From: Raphanus sativus
Lineage: Eukaryota; Streptophyta; Magnoliopsida; Brassicales; Brassicaceae
Length of the DNA stretch: 64,000 nucleotides
Direction: 5' to 3'
Assembly: GCF_000801105.2 (NCBI RefSeq)
Contig: NC_079514.1
Span: 23,972,293-24,036,292, forward strand
Program-made: the position numbers and the translations under genes
The notes under the pieces: model-generated
The model's database searches: none
What the model was told of the DNA's origin: nothing
What the model saw: the letters and a program-made list of their open reading frames with translations, nothing else
In this document: piece after piece, positions 35,504 through 48,481 of the stretch
Numbering within the stretch: position 1 is the first letter of the stretch
Layout of the letters: each line of letters opens with the position of its first letter

Positions 35504-35760
35504 CGAAAGGGTAGGTGAAGAGATGAGGCTACGAAAACCGTAGACGGCGAGATAAAGCTCTGGAAGAGAGGACAACAAAGAAGCCCTACGCATGTGATGC
35601 CTAAAACGCAGAGTTTGACTATTTTACCAAACCAAATAATCAAATCAGACCAAATTTATTACCCAATCAAACAGAGTAAACCGGACATTAAATGGGCCCC
35701 ACAGTCTTTATGAAATGCTTACTAGATAGCCTTAGGAGAGGCAAAAGTGCCTCGTTATAT
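35504..35760. other. flank of MULE, no gene
   Basis: Continues the sequence left of 31354. No recognised content. Confidence 0.4.
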
Positions 35761-36307
35761 ACAGTAATAAAACCTCTATAAATTAATAATGTTGGGACTT
35801 TGAAATTTTATTAATTTATAGAGATATTAATTTACAAAAGTTTCTTTATTTAGAATTTTTCTATTTTTACTATTTTTATTTATATAAAAAGAAAATAATT
35901 TATTTTACCGTATGTACATTATTTAAATTTTAGAAATTTGACTTCAATATTGTTTTATTATTTTATGTATAATTTTATGTTTCATAGAATTGTTAAGTGA
36001 TTTTCGGTATAATATTACTAAATGTTATCAAAATATATTAAAATGTTAAGAAAAATAAAAAATTTTCATTGTGAATATAAAACCAACAATATAATATTTA
36101 ACTTATATAAAAATTTTATATAGACAAATTATTAATTTATGATTTTAAGGGGACTATATATTACATAGAAATTTTAAAAATATTATTATTTTATTATTTT
36201 ATCGATTTGTGTTATATTTAACACCGGTCCAACTTGGGACCAGTAAAATTTATTAATTTATAGAGATTATTAATTTATAGATTATTAATTTATAGAGTTT
36301 CTACTGT
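35761..36307. mobile_element. MITE with ACAGTA... inverted repeats
   Basis: The left end ACAGTAATAAAACCTCTATA and the reverse complement of the right end ACAGTAGAAACTCTATAAAT, both followed by aattaataat, form terminal inverted repeats of about 30 bp. Near the right end the unit attaatttatag(a) is tandemly repeated. 547 bp, AT-rich, non-coding. Flanks are TA-rich, so the short target duplication cannot be fixed. Confidence 0.7.
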
Positions 36308-36310
36308 ATA

Positions 36311-38351
36311 TCTATAATAATAAAGTTGACAATTTTGGCTTCTCCTGCTGCCACCTCATCAACTAGAAGGGGGGAGTTTCTGCCACGTCAGCTACAAAAG
36401 AAAAGCAACGAAACTAATTTTTTTCTCTTTTGCGTTCTTTGATTTGGGCTTTATTTTGTTTATCTCCAGGCCCAATATTATGTGTTTATTAACAGAAAAG
36501 GTAAATTTACATCGTTTCGCCGTCGTAGTTCCGTTGAAGCAGCCTCCGATGAACATCCTGAAGTGCCTTCGGTTTCCGTTAATTGGGTCCTTTAATTCGT
36601 GCATTTACATACTTCGTTTCACTTGCCCACTGCTTGACAAGCCTATTGGGTAACATCTTATACTGTTATATATGTGTTGCATATACTTCATATGATTATA
36701 TATAGTAATATAAATCAAATTCATCTAATGTTGACCACGAGCTCGCGCAATGCTCTTGATCAAATTCAGAGAGATCGGAGACATCTCAGGCAACCACTGT
36801 AGCTGGAGCCTTGGTCACAACTAAGGAACCAAAGCTTGAACTCAAGTGTCAGGTAGATTAATTATCTCATGACTTTTTGATGTAAATAAAGCATCTTCTC
36901 TGCTCTGAATTGAGTTTTATTTCTATGTTTGATCATGTGCCTGAAATTTAACAACTTCGATTAAGTGTCTACCGCTGATCTTCTCATTAGGATCATTCGT
37001 TTTAATAATCTATAAAGGTCGAATTTTGAAATGGAGTGTACTTCAATTTCTTTTTCTAAATGACAGTGTAATCACAATTGTACTGCTGCCAGCAAAAAAA
37101 TGTACAAACAAAATAAGACGGTAAACATCGATGGTCCCCATAAGATTAACAAATTGCTTTTCCTTAGAAAAGGATCACGATTCTCACACATTCTGCCCAC
37201 ACCGATATAGCCCACATGATTGAATGTTAGTTAAGTAATTAACAAAACCCAACTTCTGTCGTACAAGGGCCTTAACACACTCAAAAACCACAAAGAAAAC
37301 ACCAGCTGCTTCCAGCCCAATCTATCCAAATCAAAGCAACTCACCAACTTTTACTCAGTAATCTCAAAAACCGACAAATATCAATACAATAACGCCATTA
37401 TCGAGCTGCTCGAGTTTGACAACAATCCAACATTAAAAAATGAATAACTACCGATAAAGGGCCCGAAGCTTATTTTCTTTCTTAACTTGGTTTTCTCTCT
37501 AAACTAACTTCGTGGTTGTACTTTTACTAGCAGACGTTTAATAAAGTAAATGTTATTCATCGGGTCTTCATGTTGCTCTTGACCGCCTGATCCGTGATCA
37601 ACTGCTTTCTCTTCCAGCGAGGTCTCCGATTTCTCCATCCTTGCTGCAGCTATATTTTGATTTCTATCGGCCCCCTTTCCGGTCATGCTTCTGTTTTTCT
37701 TGAGTTGTGTTGTTTTTCGTTTCATTCTGTGTAATAAGTTTCATACAACAATGTGAAAAACTCAAAAACTTTATAAATATTAACATTTACCAAAAGAAAA
37801 GTAAATGTTATTCACAACAATCAAACATTAAAAAATAACACTTAGATTAGGAAATTACATCAATAGAATCTATGCTCTCTTAGTCATACTTATCATTTCC
37901 GCTGCAGTGATCAATGGCTTCATACAAACATAAGATATCTCATATGTTGAGAGTCATCTATAATTTAATATAATTACAATTTATAAGAGGGTTCTTATGT
38001 TCCAATTTTCAGTTTCATTTACATAATACTTTTGACTTTCATAGTAATTTTCAAACAAAATATATAAATGTGTTAAATTTCAACTAAATTAACTTTTTAC
38101 GACTAAAGACTTTTTATTCTATTTTAAAAAAAAACAATTAATCACAACCAGTTATGATATTCCACTTTAAACTAGCAACTTCAAAACAAAATAAAAAAAT
38201 AGCTAACCACTATTAAATGGATAGAAAAAATCATTCTTTTTCATCATATTTTTATCTTACATATTTTTTTTACTAAGATCATAAAATAAAATATAAATTT
38301 ATTTAAGAATAAAACATACGAACCCGGCGCGTAGCGCCGGAATACCACTAG
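36311..38351 (+). mobile_element. non-autonomous Helitron, complete
   Basis: The 5' end is A|TCTATAATAATAAAGTTG at 36311. The 3' hairpin is CCGGCGC-GTA-GCGCCGG (38324-38340, 7-bp perfect stem), then AATACCA and CTAG at 38348-38351 followed by T. 2041 bp. It begins only three bases after the MITE at 35761-36307. No helicase. It holds small unrecognised fragments (see 37504). Confidence 0.9.
37504..37725 (-). CDS. small lysine-rich hypothetical fragment in Helitron
   Basis: A 73-residue minus frame begins MKRKTTQLKKNRSMTGKGAD and ends VKVQPRS. It is basic at the start and acidic in the middle, with no recognised domain. It resembles the hydrophilic C-terminal tails of Helitron-borne RPA-like proteins, but that is an impression only. 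It may be a captured fragment rather than a gene. Confidence 0.2.
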   Translation of the reverse strand: MKRKTTQLKKNRSMTGKGADRNQNIAAARMEKSETSLEEKAVDHGSGGQEQHEDPMNNIYFIKRLLVKVQPRS

Positions 38352-38943
38352 TATATATATATATATATGATTTCCCATGTTTATCTATGCTTTAATATGC
38401 CTCTTCCATTGATCCGTTCTGAATAAATATATATCAAAGCATCATAACCCTTATTTAATTATATGTGTAGTTTCAAACAGCCAAATGCGTATTTAATATG
38501 TTAGACACACAAAACCGAATTCAAAATGTTCCTCGGGCTACGTTTTTATTTATATTGTCTTTGAATTTTTGTTTGTTCGCTTGGCTTTATTATATGTTTT
38601 ACTTTTGCTATACTTGATTATATAACCATAATTCCATACTGTGCAAAAGCTTCAGCACTAACACTTGATGATCAAACACATACTAAACTACCGAAATTAA
38701 TGTTCAATATTTATTTATGCTTTAATTTACATCTCTAATTGAACCTTTATGAATAAATCTATATTTATGAAAACTACTATTAATCCGCAAAATCATAGGA
38801 GAATAATTAGATTGATTTAAACGATTTTCCTTAAATAGTTCAAAACGAAAATAAATTATGGAACCTTTTTTTTAACTAACTACAAATTATTACTATATAT
38901 TTGCCTTACTAACCTTTAAAATGATTTGAATTGAATGAAGTGG
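38352..38943. other. AT-rich intergenic
   Basis: No gene. Includes a short TA run next to the Helitron end. Confidence 0.45.
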
Positions 38944-40662
38944 TGGCGATCTCAATCAAATTACCCTAAGGAGTGAATTACTGTCTCAAATAAAAGAATA
39001 GGTTGTAATAGGTAGGGATCAAATCCACAGAGATCTCGAGCACACAATAAATCCAAAAAGCAGTGATTAAGCTATATCAAATATTATAAATCAAAACAAG
39101 CAGTGGTGAACAAGTAATTGTTCAGATGAGTTGATTGGGGTTTAAACAATAACAAGTAATTTATTTTTTATATTTATTCTAAAATTTTAATTTTTATATT
39201 TATTTTTTAATTATATTTGTGTTTTTATTTTTATAATATTTTTTTAATGATTAATAAAAGGTTTTAATAATTATATTAGAATAATTAGACCACACCTATA
39301 TCAATAGGTTATGTTCCTGTTTTAATACTATATATATATATATATATATTTTTCAAACTTATACACCCACGTTTTTAGATAAGAAGTTAATGAGAAATCA
39401 GTTTTGAAAATATATTACAATATATAGAATTTAATGAATAATTTAAAAATAATTAAAATAACTAACCTTAAAAATAGGAATGGCATTCTTGTTAATTTTT
39501 TGAAACATCAAGGGGATGTCAAAATAAAGGCTGCTGTTTTAATTGTATTGATGTAAAGGAATTAAGCTTAGGGTTTCTATTCAGGATTATAGAGGTATGG
39601 ATACTAAGATGCATGCAGGATATATAAGAACTCAACAAAAGCAATAGTCGAGCAACTTCCGTATTTTTAGACGAGATCTATTGTCTAGATCTTCAACCTC
39701 AGTTGTCGCTTGTTGGTATGAAGAAAGTGTCAATCAATTACTCTATTGGAGTATCGATCGATACACCTTTCGTCACGTAGATCGATTAGTCTATAGGACT
39801 ATCGATCGATGTGCTTCTAGAGAAGCTTTAAGATCGGGTTGAACTATGTTCACTAATCTTCCTAGACCAACTTCCGTATGTATATAACAACATAGCTCAG
39901 AGAATCAATTCAGGGAGAAAACCAAGCTTCCGCTTGCGCCTCCTATCCTAAGATCAAGGTTCTAGTTAGCTATTTTAGAATCAAGCATTAAACACAATTC
40001 TCCTAATGAATATTTCTAGCAACTTAGCAATTTCATATTTTGGGCTAATCCCTCATGTTCCTATTTGAACCCTAAACCTAACAAGGTGGTTTACTCAGAC
40101 ATAGTAGAGAAAAACATAGATAAAGATAAAGAAAACTTCATAGATAGATAAGTAGAAAGCAATAGAGTTCCAAGATAAATCTATGAAGGAGTAATTCTCT
40201 TCTCTACAACTATAAACCTAAAACCCTTTTACTGTGAAAAATAAAAAAGCTATGAGAAGCGTTGAAAGTATTGAAAAGGTTGTAAAGTGTGTGTGTTGCC
40301 AATACAACGGCAGAGCACATAAATGCTATGACAAAACTCGTCAGAGGCATTCTAGTAATTTGACATGATCTTGGGCTTCAAGTCGGCTGTCACAAAATTG
40401 GGTCTCTGCGTACTCAGTATCGATCGATACCATAAGGTGTCTATCCATCGATTTTAATGTCTCTGTGTCGACCACTTGTGCTGGTCGATTGGTCAGCTCA
40501 GGTGAAATCTCTAAACTGCTCTGAAATGCTCCAATATCTCTACTTTACTCCAAATGACTCATAAATTTTGTAAACATACTAAATAGACTACAAAATATAA
40601 GAATTATATCTTAAAACATTTATATACCATAGTTAAAAGTAGGTAAATTCCATGGTATATCA
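38944..40662 (-). repeat. solo LTR of an Athila relative (inverted)
   Basis: On the minus strand it begins TGATATACCATGGAATTTAC (at 40662) and ends near 38944 with a GGGTAATTTGATTGAGATC-like end, matching the start and end of the LTRs at 41548-51982. The middle shares their features (GATCGATA words, ctagttagctA.ttctagaac, the aaccctaaacctaac block). The flanking 5-mers agtgg and ggtgg agree in four of five bases. An AT-rich stretch at about 39150-39480 has no counterpart. No internal region is present, so it is a solo LTR, and it is more diverged than the compound locus. Confidence 0.7.
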
Positions 40663-41542
40663 GGTGGCACTCGTGAACCCTAGCTGCTAGTGAGGGAGAA
40701 AAACAGAGATTTTTGGGAACCTCCACCGGTGGCTATTGGAGCACCAGCCATTGGGATTTATTTTCTATTAGTATTTTCTTCTTTGCTTCCTAGTATTATG
40801 AATGGCTTCATTCTAGTTTTTTTTTTAATTTCTTCTTTCTTTCCTAGTATTATGAATAGCACCAGCCAGGAATATTTTTCGTTTTCCGCCGGCTTTTGTT
40901 ATTGGAGATATGCCGATTTTTGTTCTAATGGTTATCGTAGATTATTCGACGGGTTCCAGAGGAAAATTTTCGGGAGGGTTTTTTTTTTGAACTTTTATCG
41001 TGTAGGCAATGAAGGTGACTGCAGGCCATCGTGATGCGGGAAAAGCACTTCGATTATTAAAAAGTGCAAAACAAGATCATTCTGATATCAATGTATTTTC
41101 ATCGTCCAACCAAATTTTGGTGCGAAATTAATCATTGATTTTCTCTTGTTGTCCTATTTGGCAGATCATATTTTATGTTTTTATGTTGGGTTAGATTGTA
41201 TCTCAAGAGCTTCTTTTGGTTTCTTAATGTGGTGTATCATATCAACCATCATGTTATCGTCTTTGATAGACATTATTGATAAAATAATTTTTAGACGAAA
41301 AAAATCTAATGAAGTGATCTCTAGGCGTTTTACAAATCCCCCTAATAAATTCCCATATGTTAAACAATTTATGTGCGATATTATACAATTTAATGGAAAG
41401 AACAGAGAATGCAACAATATGCCAAAAAAGTGCCTTCAAATTCTTTTAGGCGTTAGTCTCTCTAAAACCATAGTTATTTTTTATAAGCCACCTAGATAAT
41501 TATGAGATGATAATAATAAATAATTTATTATTTATTAATTGT
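40663..41542. other. unidentified sequence, open frames of unknown meaning
   Basis: Plus frames at 40690-41034 and 41146-41499 are open but match nothing I recognise. A local duplication (gcaccagcca ... tcctagtattatgaat) appears near 40740-40870. It may be the 5' part of a degraded retroelement, which is not supported enough to name. Confidence 0.25.
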
Positions 41543-41547
41543 TAAAG

Positions 41548-42483
41548 TGATACTGCTCAAATTACCTATAGAGCTTACTCTCTCAAATAAGAGGTTCAGC
41601 TGCAGTACTTAGGGATCGAATCACGAGGAACTAGAGAACCAATTAAATCTAACCAATTAATCAATCCTAGGTGAAGTTGGTTTTAATGATGAAATGTAAA
41701 TGACAATCTTAAAATGAGCAAGGTAGTTGCTCTAACTAACAATATGATGGTTGTTTAAATGATAATAAAGAGTGCTAGACTTAGGGCTTTTATTCAGGAA
41801 TGAAGATTATAATATCTATAAATGCCTAACAAGTTGTTTGCATGATACTAAAGAACTCAGCCGCTTAACTCTCAGTGATGTCTCACTGGTTAAATAATCT
41901 AGATCCCTGGCCTCAACTGTCGTATGTTGACCAGAAAAAGAGTCGATCGATATCCTTTAGAGATATCGAGCGATACACCTTTCGCAGCGCCGATCGATTC
42001 AGCTGTCGGGATATTGATCGACGGCTTCTAGATATGCCTAGACGGGAGCCGATAATGAACACTAGGTCTCAAGGAGGGCGGTTATCTCATCTCCAAGGAG
42101 ACAACTAGTTCAAATAGACAATTCAAGATATCAAAGATCCTAGTGATCTATGCTCTAGTTAGCTACTCTAGAACAAGCTTAGGGTGCAATCTATTTGATG
42201 AATATCACAACTTAGCAATTATAGTTTGGGGATACTCCCACAAACCTATTTAAACCCTAGATCTAACAAGTAGAATACTCAGACATAGCTAAGCAATTCA
42301 TAATATAAGATAGATAAAAGAATTGCATAGATAGGGAATAGAAAACAAATGTAGTTCAATCACAAATCTCTCAATGATCTCTCGAATCTCTCAAAACATA
42401 TAAAACTCTAGTCTTTCTCTCACACTCTCTGCTTTGCTTCTCAAGACTTGTTGCTTAGACTTGTCAAAGCTTGCTTGCCGTCA
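41548..42483 (-). repeat. outer LTR, distal part (inverted copy)
   Basis: Reverse complement of 42586-43515 with more differences than the two inner LTRs show from each other. Together with 42586-43515 it forms a 930-bp inverted repeat around a 102-bp spacer. Confidence 0.85.
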
Positions 42484-43515
42484 AAATGGTTTAGCCGACT
42501 ACTTCACCAAGACTTCACCAAATTACGAGATTGCCCCTGACGAGTTTTTAACCTAAATGAAATGCTTAAATATTCCTGCTAAGTGTTTTTGACGGCAACC
42601 TTCGAGAGAAGCAAGCTTTACAAAAGTCTTGAGAGGCAAAACAGAGAGTGTGAGAGAGAGAATAGAGTTTTACATATTTTGAGAGATTGGAGAGATTTGT
42701 GATCTCCATTTGTTATTCTACTTTCATCTATCTATGCAATTCTTTCATCTATCTATTGTTATGAATTGCTTAGCTATGTCTGAGAAGTCTACTTGTTAGA
42801 CCTAGGGTTTAAATAGGTTTGTGGGATTAGCCCCAAACTATAATTGCTAAGTTGTGATATTCATCAAATAGATTGCACCCTAAGCTTGTTCTAGAGTAGC
42901 TAACTAGAATATAGATCACTAGGATCTTTGATATCTTGAATTATCTGTTTGAACTAGTATCTCCTTGGAGAAGAGCTAACCGCCCTCCTTGAGATCTAGT
43001 GTTCATTATCGGCTCGCGTCCAGGCATATCTAGAAGCCATCGATCAATATCCCGACAGGTGAATCGATCGCCGAGCGAAAGGTGTATCGATCGATATCTC
43101 TAAAGGATATCGATCGACTCTTTTTCTGTGTCAACATACGACAGTTGAGGCCAGAGATCTAGATTATTTAACCAGTGAGACATCACTGAGAGTTAAGCGA
43201 CTGAGTTCTATAGTATCATGCAAACAACTTGTTAGGCATTTATAGACATTATAATCTCCATTCCTGAATAAAAGCCCTAAGTCTAGCACTCTTCATTTCA
43301 TTGAAACACTCATCATATTGTTAGTTAGAGCAACTACCTTGCTCATTTTAGGAATTGCTATTTACATTTCCATCATTAAAACCAACTTCACCTAGGATTG
43401 ATTAATTGATTAGATTTAATTGATTCCCTAACTCCTCGTGATTCGATCCCTAAGTACTACAGCTGTACCTCTTATTTGAGAGAGTAAGCTCTACTGGGTA
43501 ATTTGAGCACTATCA
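42484..43515 (+). repeat. 5' LTR of inner Athila element, 5'-truncated
   Basis: Matches 50642-51676 of the full 3' LTR. The first about 308 bp (the part starting TGATATACCATGG) are missing. It ends ATTTGAGCACTATCA directly before the PBS. Confidence 0.88.
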
Positions 43516-43519
43516 ATTT

Positions 43520-43537
43520 TGGCGCCGTTGCCGGGGA
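43520..43537 (+). other. primer binding site (tRNA-Asp type)
   Basis: TGGCGCCGTTGCCGGGG lies four bases after the LTR. This is the standard Athila primer site, complementary to tRNA-Asp. Confidence 0.92.
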
Positions 43538-43633
43538 GCTTTGATCGCCATTAGATTTAATCTTACTAATCTTAGGTTTTTCTTTTTACCCCCCCCCCTT
43601 TCTGATTAAAATTTTTCTTGTGTTTTCAGGTAC

Positions 43634-46600
43634 ATGCCCAGCAGTACCAGAAGCAACTGGGGAGATCAACTACTATTCTCAGAAGATCCTGCACACTTAG
43701 AACGCTCAATCCGCAAAGACCCACTCTCCGCATCGATCGACATAACCGCAGTACCGTCGACTGATATTCACGTTCAACCGTCGACCGACACTCAGACATA
43801 ACCGTCGACCGATACCGTTCGCCGATCCACATCGTTCGATACTACTCACCGTACATCGATCGATACTAATCCACGAAGCATGGTTGCGAGTATTATTCTC
43901 ACGCAGGACCAGAATGGAAACATGTATGACCAAGATGGTCATCTGCGTAATGCAACAGGTCAGAAGCTAGATGCACATGGAAACATAATCCCTGTGCCTG
44001 AAGCTGAGGCTACAGGAGAAGCTCAAACACGATCGCTGGCAGACTACAATCGTCCAGACGAGTACTACACCAACATATCAGCTATTCGACTCCTAGAGAT
44101 TCAGAAGCCGAACTTCGAGCTCAAGCCTCAGTACTACTCTCTCGTGTCTCAGATACCTTATTCTGGGTTATCACACGAGCATCCTATGGACCATCTGGAG
44201 AGGTTCGAGGATCTTATCGCTGCTATTCGTATGGATGGAGTCCCTGAGGACTACCTACTCTGCAAGCTCTTCAAATACTCACTGATTGGAGAAGCTTCAC
44301 ACTGGCTCAAGCAGCTACCTACAGGATCACTGACATCCTGGGCCAACATCAAGAACGCCTTCATGCGTAATTTCTTTGATGAGGCACGCGCTGACGACTT
44401 AAGGAGCAAAATCGCTACTTTCACGCAAAAGCCTGGTGAGACTTTTAAAGACGCGTGGATCAGATTTAAGTTCTTCCAGCGAGACTGTCCACACCATGGA
44501 TTCAATGAAGTGCAGCTGCTAAGCACTTTCTATAGAGGTAACGCCTTGAGGTATCTGATGGCTCTTCATACTGCTAGCGAGGGGAACTTCAACACCAGGA
44601 ATCCAATAGAGGTTGTGAGACTTATTGAGAACCTAGCCAATAGCAGCAGCACCAAGAACACTGACTCTGACAAGAAGAAATCAGTTGCAGCCATCGGGGA
44701 AGACTAGATGAATGAAGTCAGAGCCAAGATAGATGCTTTACATGCATTTCTGGGGCAGCCAGTCTGCTCAGATGAAGAAGGAGAGGCTAGAGAAGATGAT
44801 ACAGAGGAAGATGTGAACTACATTGGAGGTACTGGATTTTAGAGATATGGAAACCAGAGTGGAAACAGAAACTTTTTTGGCAGTGGTCAGAAGAGTAACT
44901 ATAACCAGAGTTCACAATATCAGAAATTCTTCACCAACACTAGGAACTACGGCAACTCAGCTTACCAAAACCCACCACCACCCACCCAGGAGAGTAAGTT
45001 TGATGCCATGATTGATAGAGTTCTAGAAGGTCAGCAGAAGCTTACAGTAGACTTCAATGGAAAGATTGACTCTGTCTTCAATAATCTGACCACAAGGATA
45101 GATACCATTTGCACTCAAGTTAAGAAACTTGAGACACAGATTGTCCAGACTGAAGACTCTATCAGGAGAATTGGAACTTCTAAGGAAGTAGGGGAAGGAA
45201 GCAGGAAACACCACGTGAATGCCATTATAGATGAAGATTTCTGGCAAGTGCTGAAGCATGAGAAGCTACAAGAAGGAGACTTTGAAGTGGAAAGTTCACT
45301 AATTTTTGGAGGATCACAATGGTGTCGATCGACACCAACTAGTCCACATCGATCTACACCAACGATGTCATTTCCGGATACGACTGCAGGTTGCAACGCG
45401 GTTAGGATATTGACACATGCTGAATTCACGACTTCACATCCTCACCCACCCACCCACACCTACGAAGATATCGACCGACGAGACGAGCCACTCATCGATC
45501 GACACAAAGATGAGAGACTTATCGATCGACCCTTTTCTCCACCTATTGATCGACATGCACCTCTCACATACCGAGTGCAATTACCATCGATAGACAGCAA
45601 CCGAATCAATGCCCTCAGGCCCACACCGAAACCACAAGCTAACCCTACAGAGACTACTGGTAACCTTTCAGACACTACACCTACATCAAAGGGAACTGAA
45701 GGAAGAAGGTTAAGGAGTAGGAAGGAGAAGACTCCTAAGAACCTTAAGAGCGAAGCTAATGAGAAAGAGATTGATGGTTTCACTAAAAGAGTTATCAGAA
45801 TCCCACCAGAGAAGCCCTTTGAGGAGGTTTACTTCACAAGTAGATTGTGGATGTTCTTCAGAGAAACAAGGGAGACTGAAAATGACTTTAGAAGAAGGTT
45901 TGACAATGTCAAAGAAGATATGAGGAAAAAGATTACTTTGAAGAAGAAGAGTGATCCTGGGAAATTTGCAATACCCTGTGTAGTACAAGGGATTGAATTT
46001 CCTCATGCACTATGTGACACTGGTTCATCAGTCAGCATCTTACCAAAGGTCATGGCAGACCATCTGGGTCTGCAAGTAGAGCCTTCACCAGAGATCCTTA
46101 CATTTGTGGATTACACTCAGAAAAACTCTGGAGGCTTGATCAGAGACCTGGAAGTTCAGATTGGTAATGCTATCGTCCCTGTGGATTTTCATGTCCTAGA
46201 CATCAAGCTAAATTGGAACTCTTCCCTCTTACTTGGAAGAGCATTTATGGCTACAGTAAGAGTTATATGTGACATGAACACCAACATGATGTGCTTGACT
46301 ATGATAGATCCAGAGATCCACTACGACCCTATCAAGCTTGGCAAACCACCAGCCAAAACCGTGGTAAAAGAAGATGATCTTGGTATCATTGCAGTTTGTC
46401 ATTGTGAAGTCGAGTATGAGACAGAGTACTCGTGATCGATCGAGAGCACCTTAACCTCATCGATCGACACCAGCAAGTCAGAGGAGATCGATACCAAACA
46501 TGGATTATCGATCGACAGAGACCCACCAGATGATGAACTCGATCAACCAGATCATTGCTACCCGAATTTCGCCATCCCACCCTTTAGTAAAGAAGATGAT

Positions 46601-48481
46601 TACTCAGTAAGGAGTTGGGCAGATAGCGGATTTCATGAGAGTTTTGCAGTAGATATAGCCAGATCTTCCCACAGTGGAGACCACATTGAAGAACATGATG
46701 AAGATTATTGGGAAGAGAGAGCTTGGGAAAACTACTTGGAGAATGATAGATTTTCAAATCGATTCCCAAAATCGATAGACATCAAGCGTCCACCATCGAT
46801 CGATTATCTACTTCATCCAGCAAAACGACATCGTCCATCAATCGACATCGCCAGCATCACATCAATAGATATTGACCCGGACGACTTAAAGGACAAAATC
46901 GGTATTTCACCGATTATGGCAACACATGGGTATATAAGGTTGACAACACCAGCCACACAAATTCAAACCTCAACACCTTATACCCAGCAGCTTCCAGCAA
47001 CCATAAACTTAACAATGGAGGACTGCAACACCATGAACAATCGATCCAATCCTGCAGCTAGACGATCACCGTCGATCGCCACCACCACATCACCATCGAT
47101 CGACGCCATCACCAGAGCTCAATCTCGATTTCATGATCCATATGATATCAGGAATGTTTCACTAACACCTGATGAATTTGGAATTTTCAGGGACACAGAT
47201 GGCTTTGCAAGAGCAATGGATGAAAGAGTTCTGCACATAACTAGAGAAGACATATCAGACATCCTCCAAGTTGCTAATGGACCAGAGAACCTGCTCACAC
47301 AGCAACGTGGCCATCCAGACATCCTAGCTCACGTCCAGGACAACCACCACGTCACCATGAGAGAGGACACAGTTCCTCAAAGTTTTGGTCAACCCAGGAG
47401 TTCACCATCAATCGACATCGTGTCATCACCATCGATCGACGGCAGGTATCCCAGATCGATCGACAGGGAAAGAGTAAGATCGCCCGACAGACGTTTGGAG
47501 TTTGGACGACGTGCCTTTAATACCGATGGATCCAGGAGATTCAAATGGGAAGCAAAGGATGAACATGGTGTCCACAGAGATGAGTTTGGACATGCTAGAG
47601 GAGTTGATGGTGAAATCATCCCTGTTACCAAGGAGCACATAAGGAGAATTCTGGAGAGAGCATCTCTTTTTCACAAAGGTTGCTTACGCCTTCCAGAGCA
47701 CGCACGCCCTTACCATGCATACAGACCACCACCAGTACCCTACAGTAGAGAGGATATAGATAATATGGTGACTGATGTATGGAGAGCTCATGCACACCTT
47801 GAGGCAGACATGCGCACATTGGTGGAAGATACTTTCCAGCCTTTGGATATCAGCTACAAAGATTTCCAAAGTGACATGGCTGAGATAAGAATGGAGATTG
47901 GAAACATATTAACCATGCTTGAGAAGGAAGCTATGCCACCAGTATCGATCGACACAGTGCCTGTGCCATCAATCGACATCGGCAAGACAACATCCAAGGA
48001 CCGACCATAATGTTCATCACCTAAGAGAGATGAATGGGAGATTGCTTACATCAATACACGGATTGGAGACGTCTATAGCCCTCTCAACAACAATGTCGAA
48101 TGGTTAAGCAAGAGGATCAATCTTCTACAGAAAGAGCTAGCATCAATTCGCAAGAAAGATCAGGCTCAGAATGCTACTTTCCCATCGATTGACACACAAT
48201 CTTCACCATCGATCGACACAAGGTTCGCAACACTGGAAGATAGGATGAAAGCATACAAGGAAAAGCACGATCATTTCAGTTCACCTATCATGCGATACCT
48301 GGATACACTGTCACAGCACCTGAACGAGCTACAACAAGACATGGGCATAGTTCAAGATCATCTTGGTCTTCGTGACAGAAACGCGAAGAGAGCATCGAGC
48401 CACCACCAGCGAAGAGAGCATGCACTGCAGCAGAAGTTGATCAGATCAAGCATGAACGTACGAAGCTATGAATGCTATTGA
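43634..48481 (+). pseudogene. Athila gag-protease with long SID-repeat extension, five nonsense codons
   Basis: One reading frame runs from ATG 43634 to 48481 (1616 codons), broken only by stops at 43799, 44705, 44840, 46433 and 48008. Residues about 150-345 are Athila/Ty3 gag (ASHWLKQLPTGSLTSW, FMRNFFDEARADDLRSKI, FQRDCPHHGFNEVQLLSTFY). About residues 785-800 hold the retropepsin motif CDTGSSVSILP. Instead of RT and integrase, codons from about 933 on encode a hydrophilic extension with recurrent SID motifs and two GHARG/DGFARAMDER-like blocks. Gag makes the particle and the protease matures it. The role of the extension is unknown. At least 44705, 44840 and 46433 fit C-to-T changes (CAG to TAG, CGA to TGA). 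Non-autonomous: it would need pol from a relative. Confidence 0.85.

Noticed and set aside
40690..41034. 114-residue plus ORF as a membrane protein
   Set aside because: The hydrophobicity comes from T-rich repeated sequence (a local duplication), with no family match.
45460..45783. Minus-strand ORF rich in RSID/RSMS-type residues opposite the Athila ORF
   Set aside because: ATCGATCGAT is its own reverse complement, so the antisense of the SID repeats is automatically open and SID-like. A shadow, not a gene.
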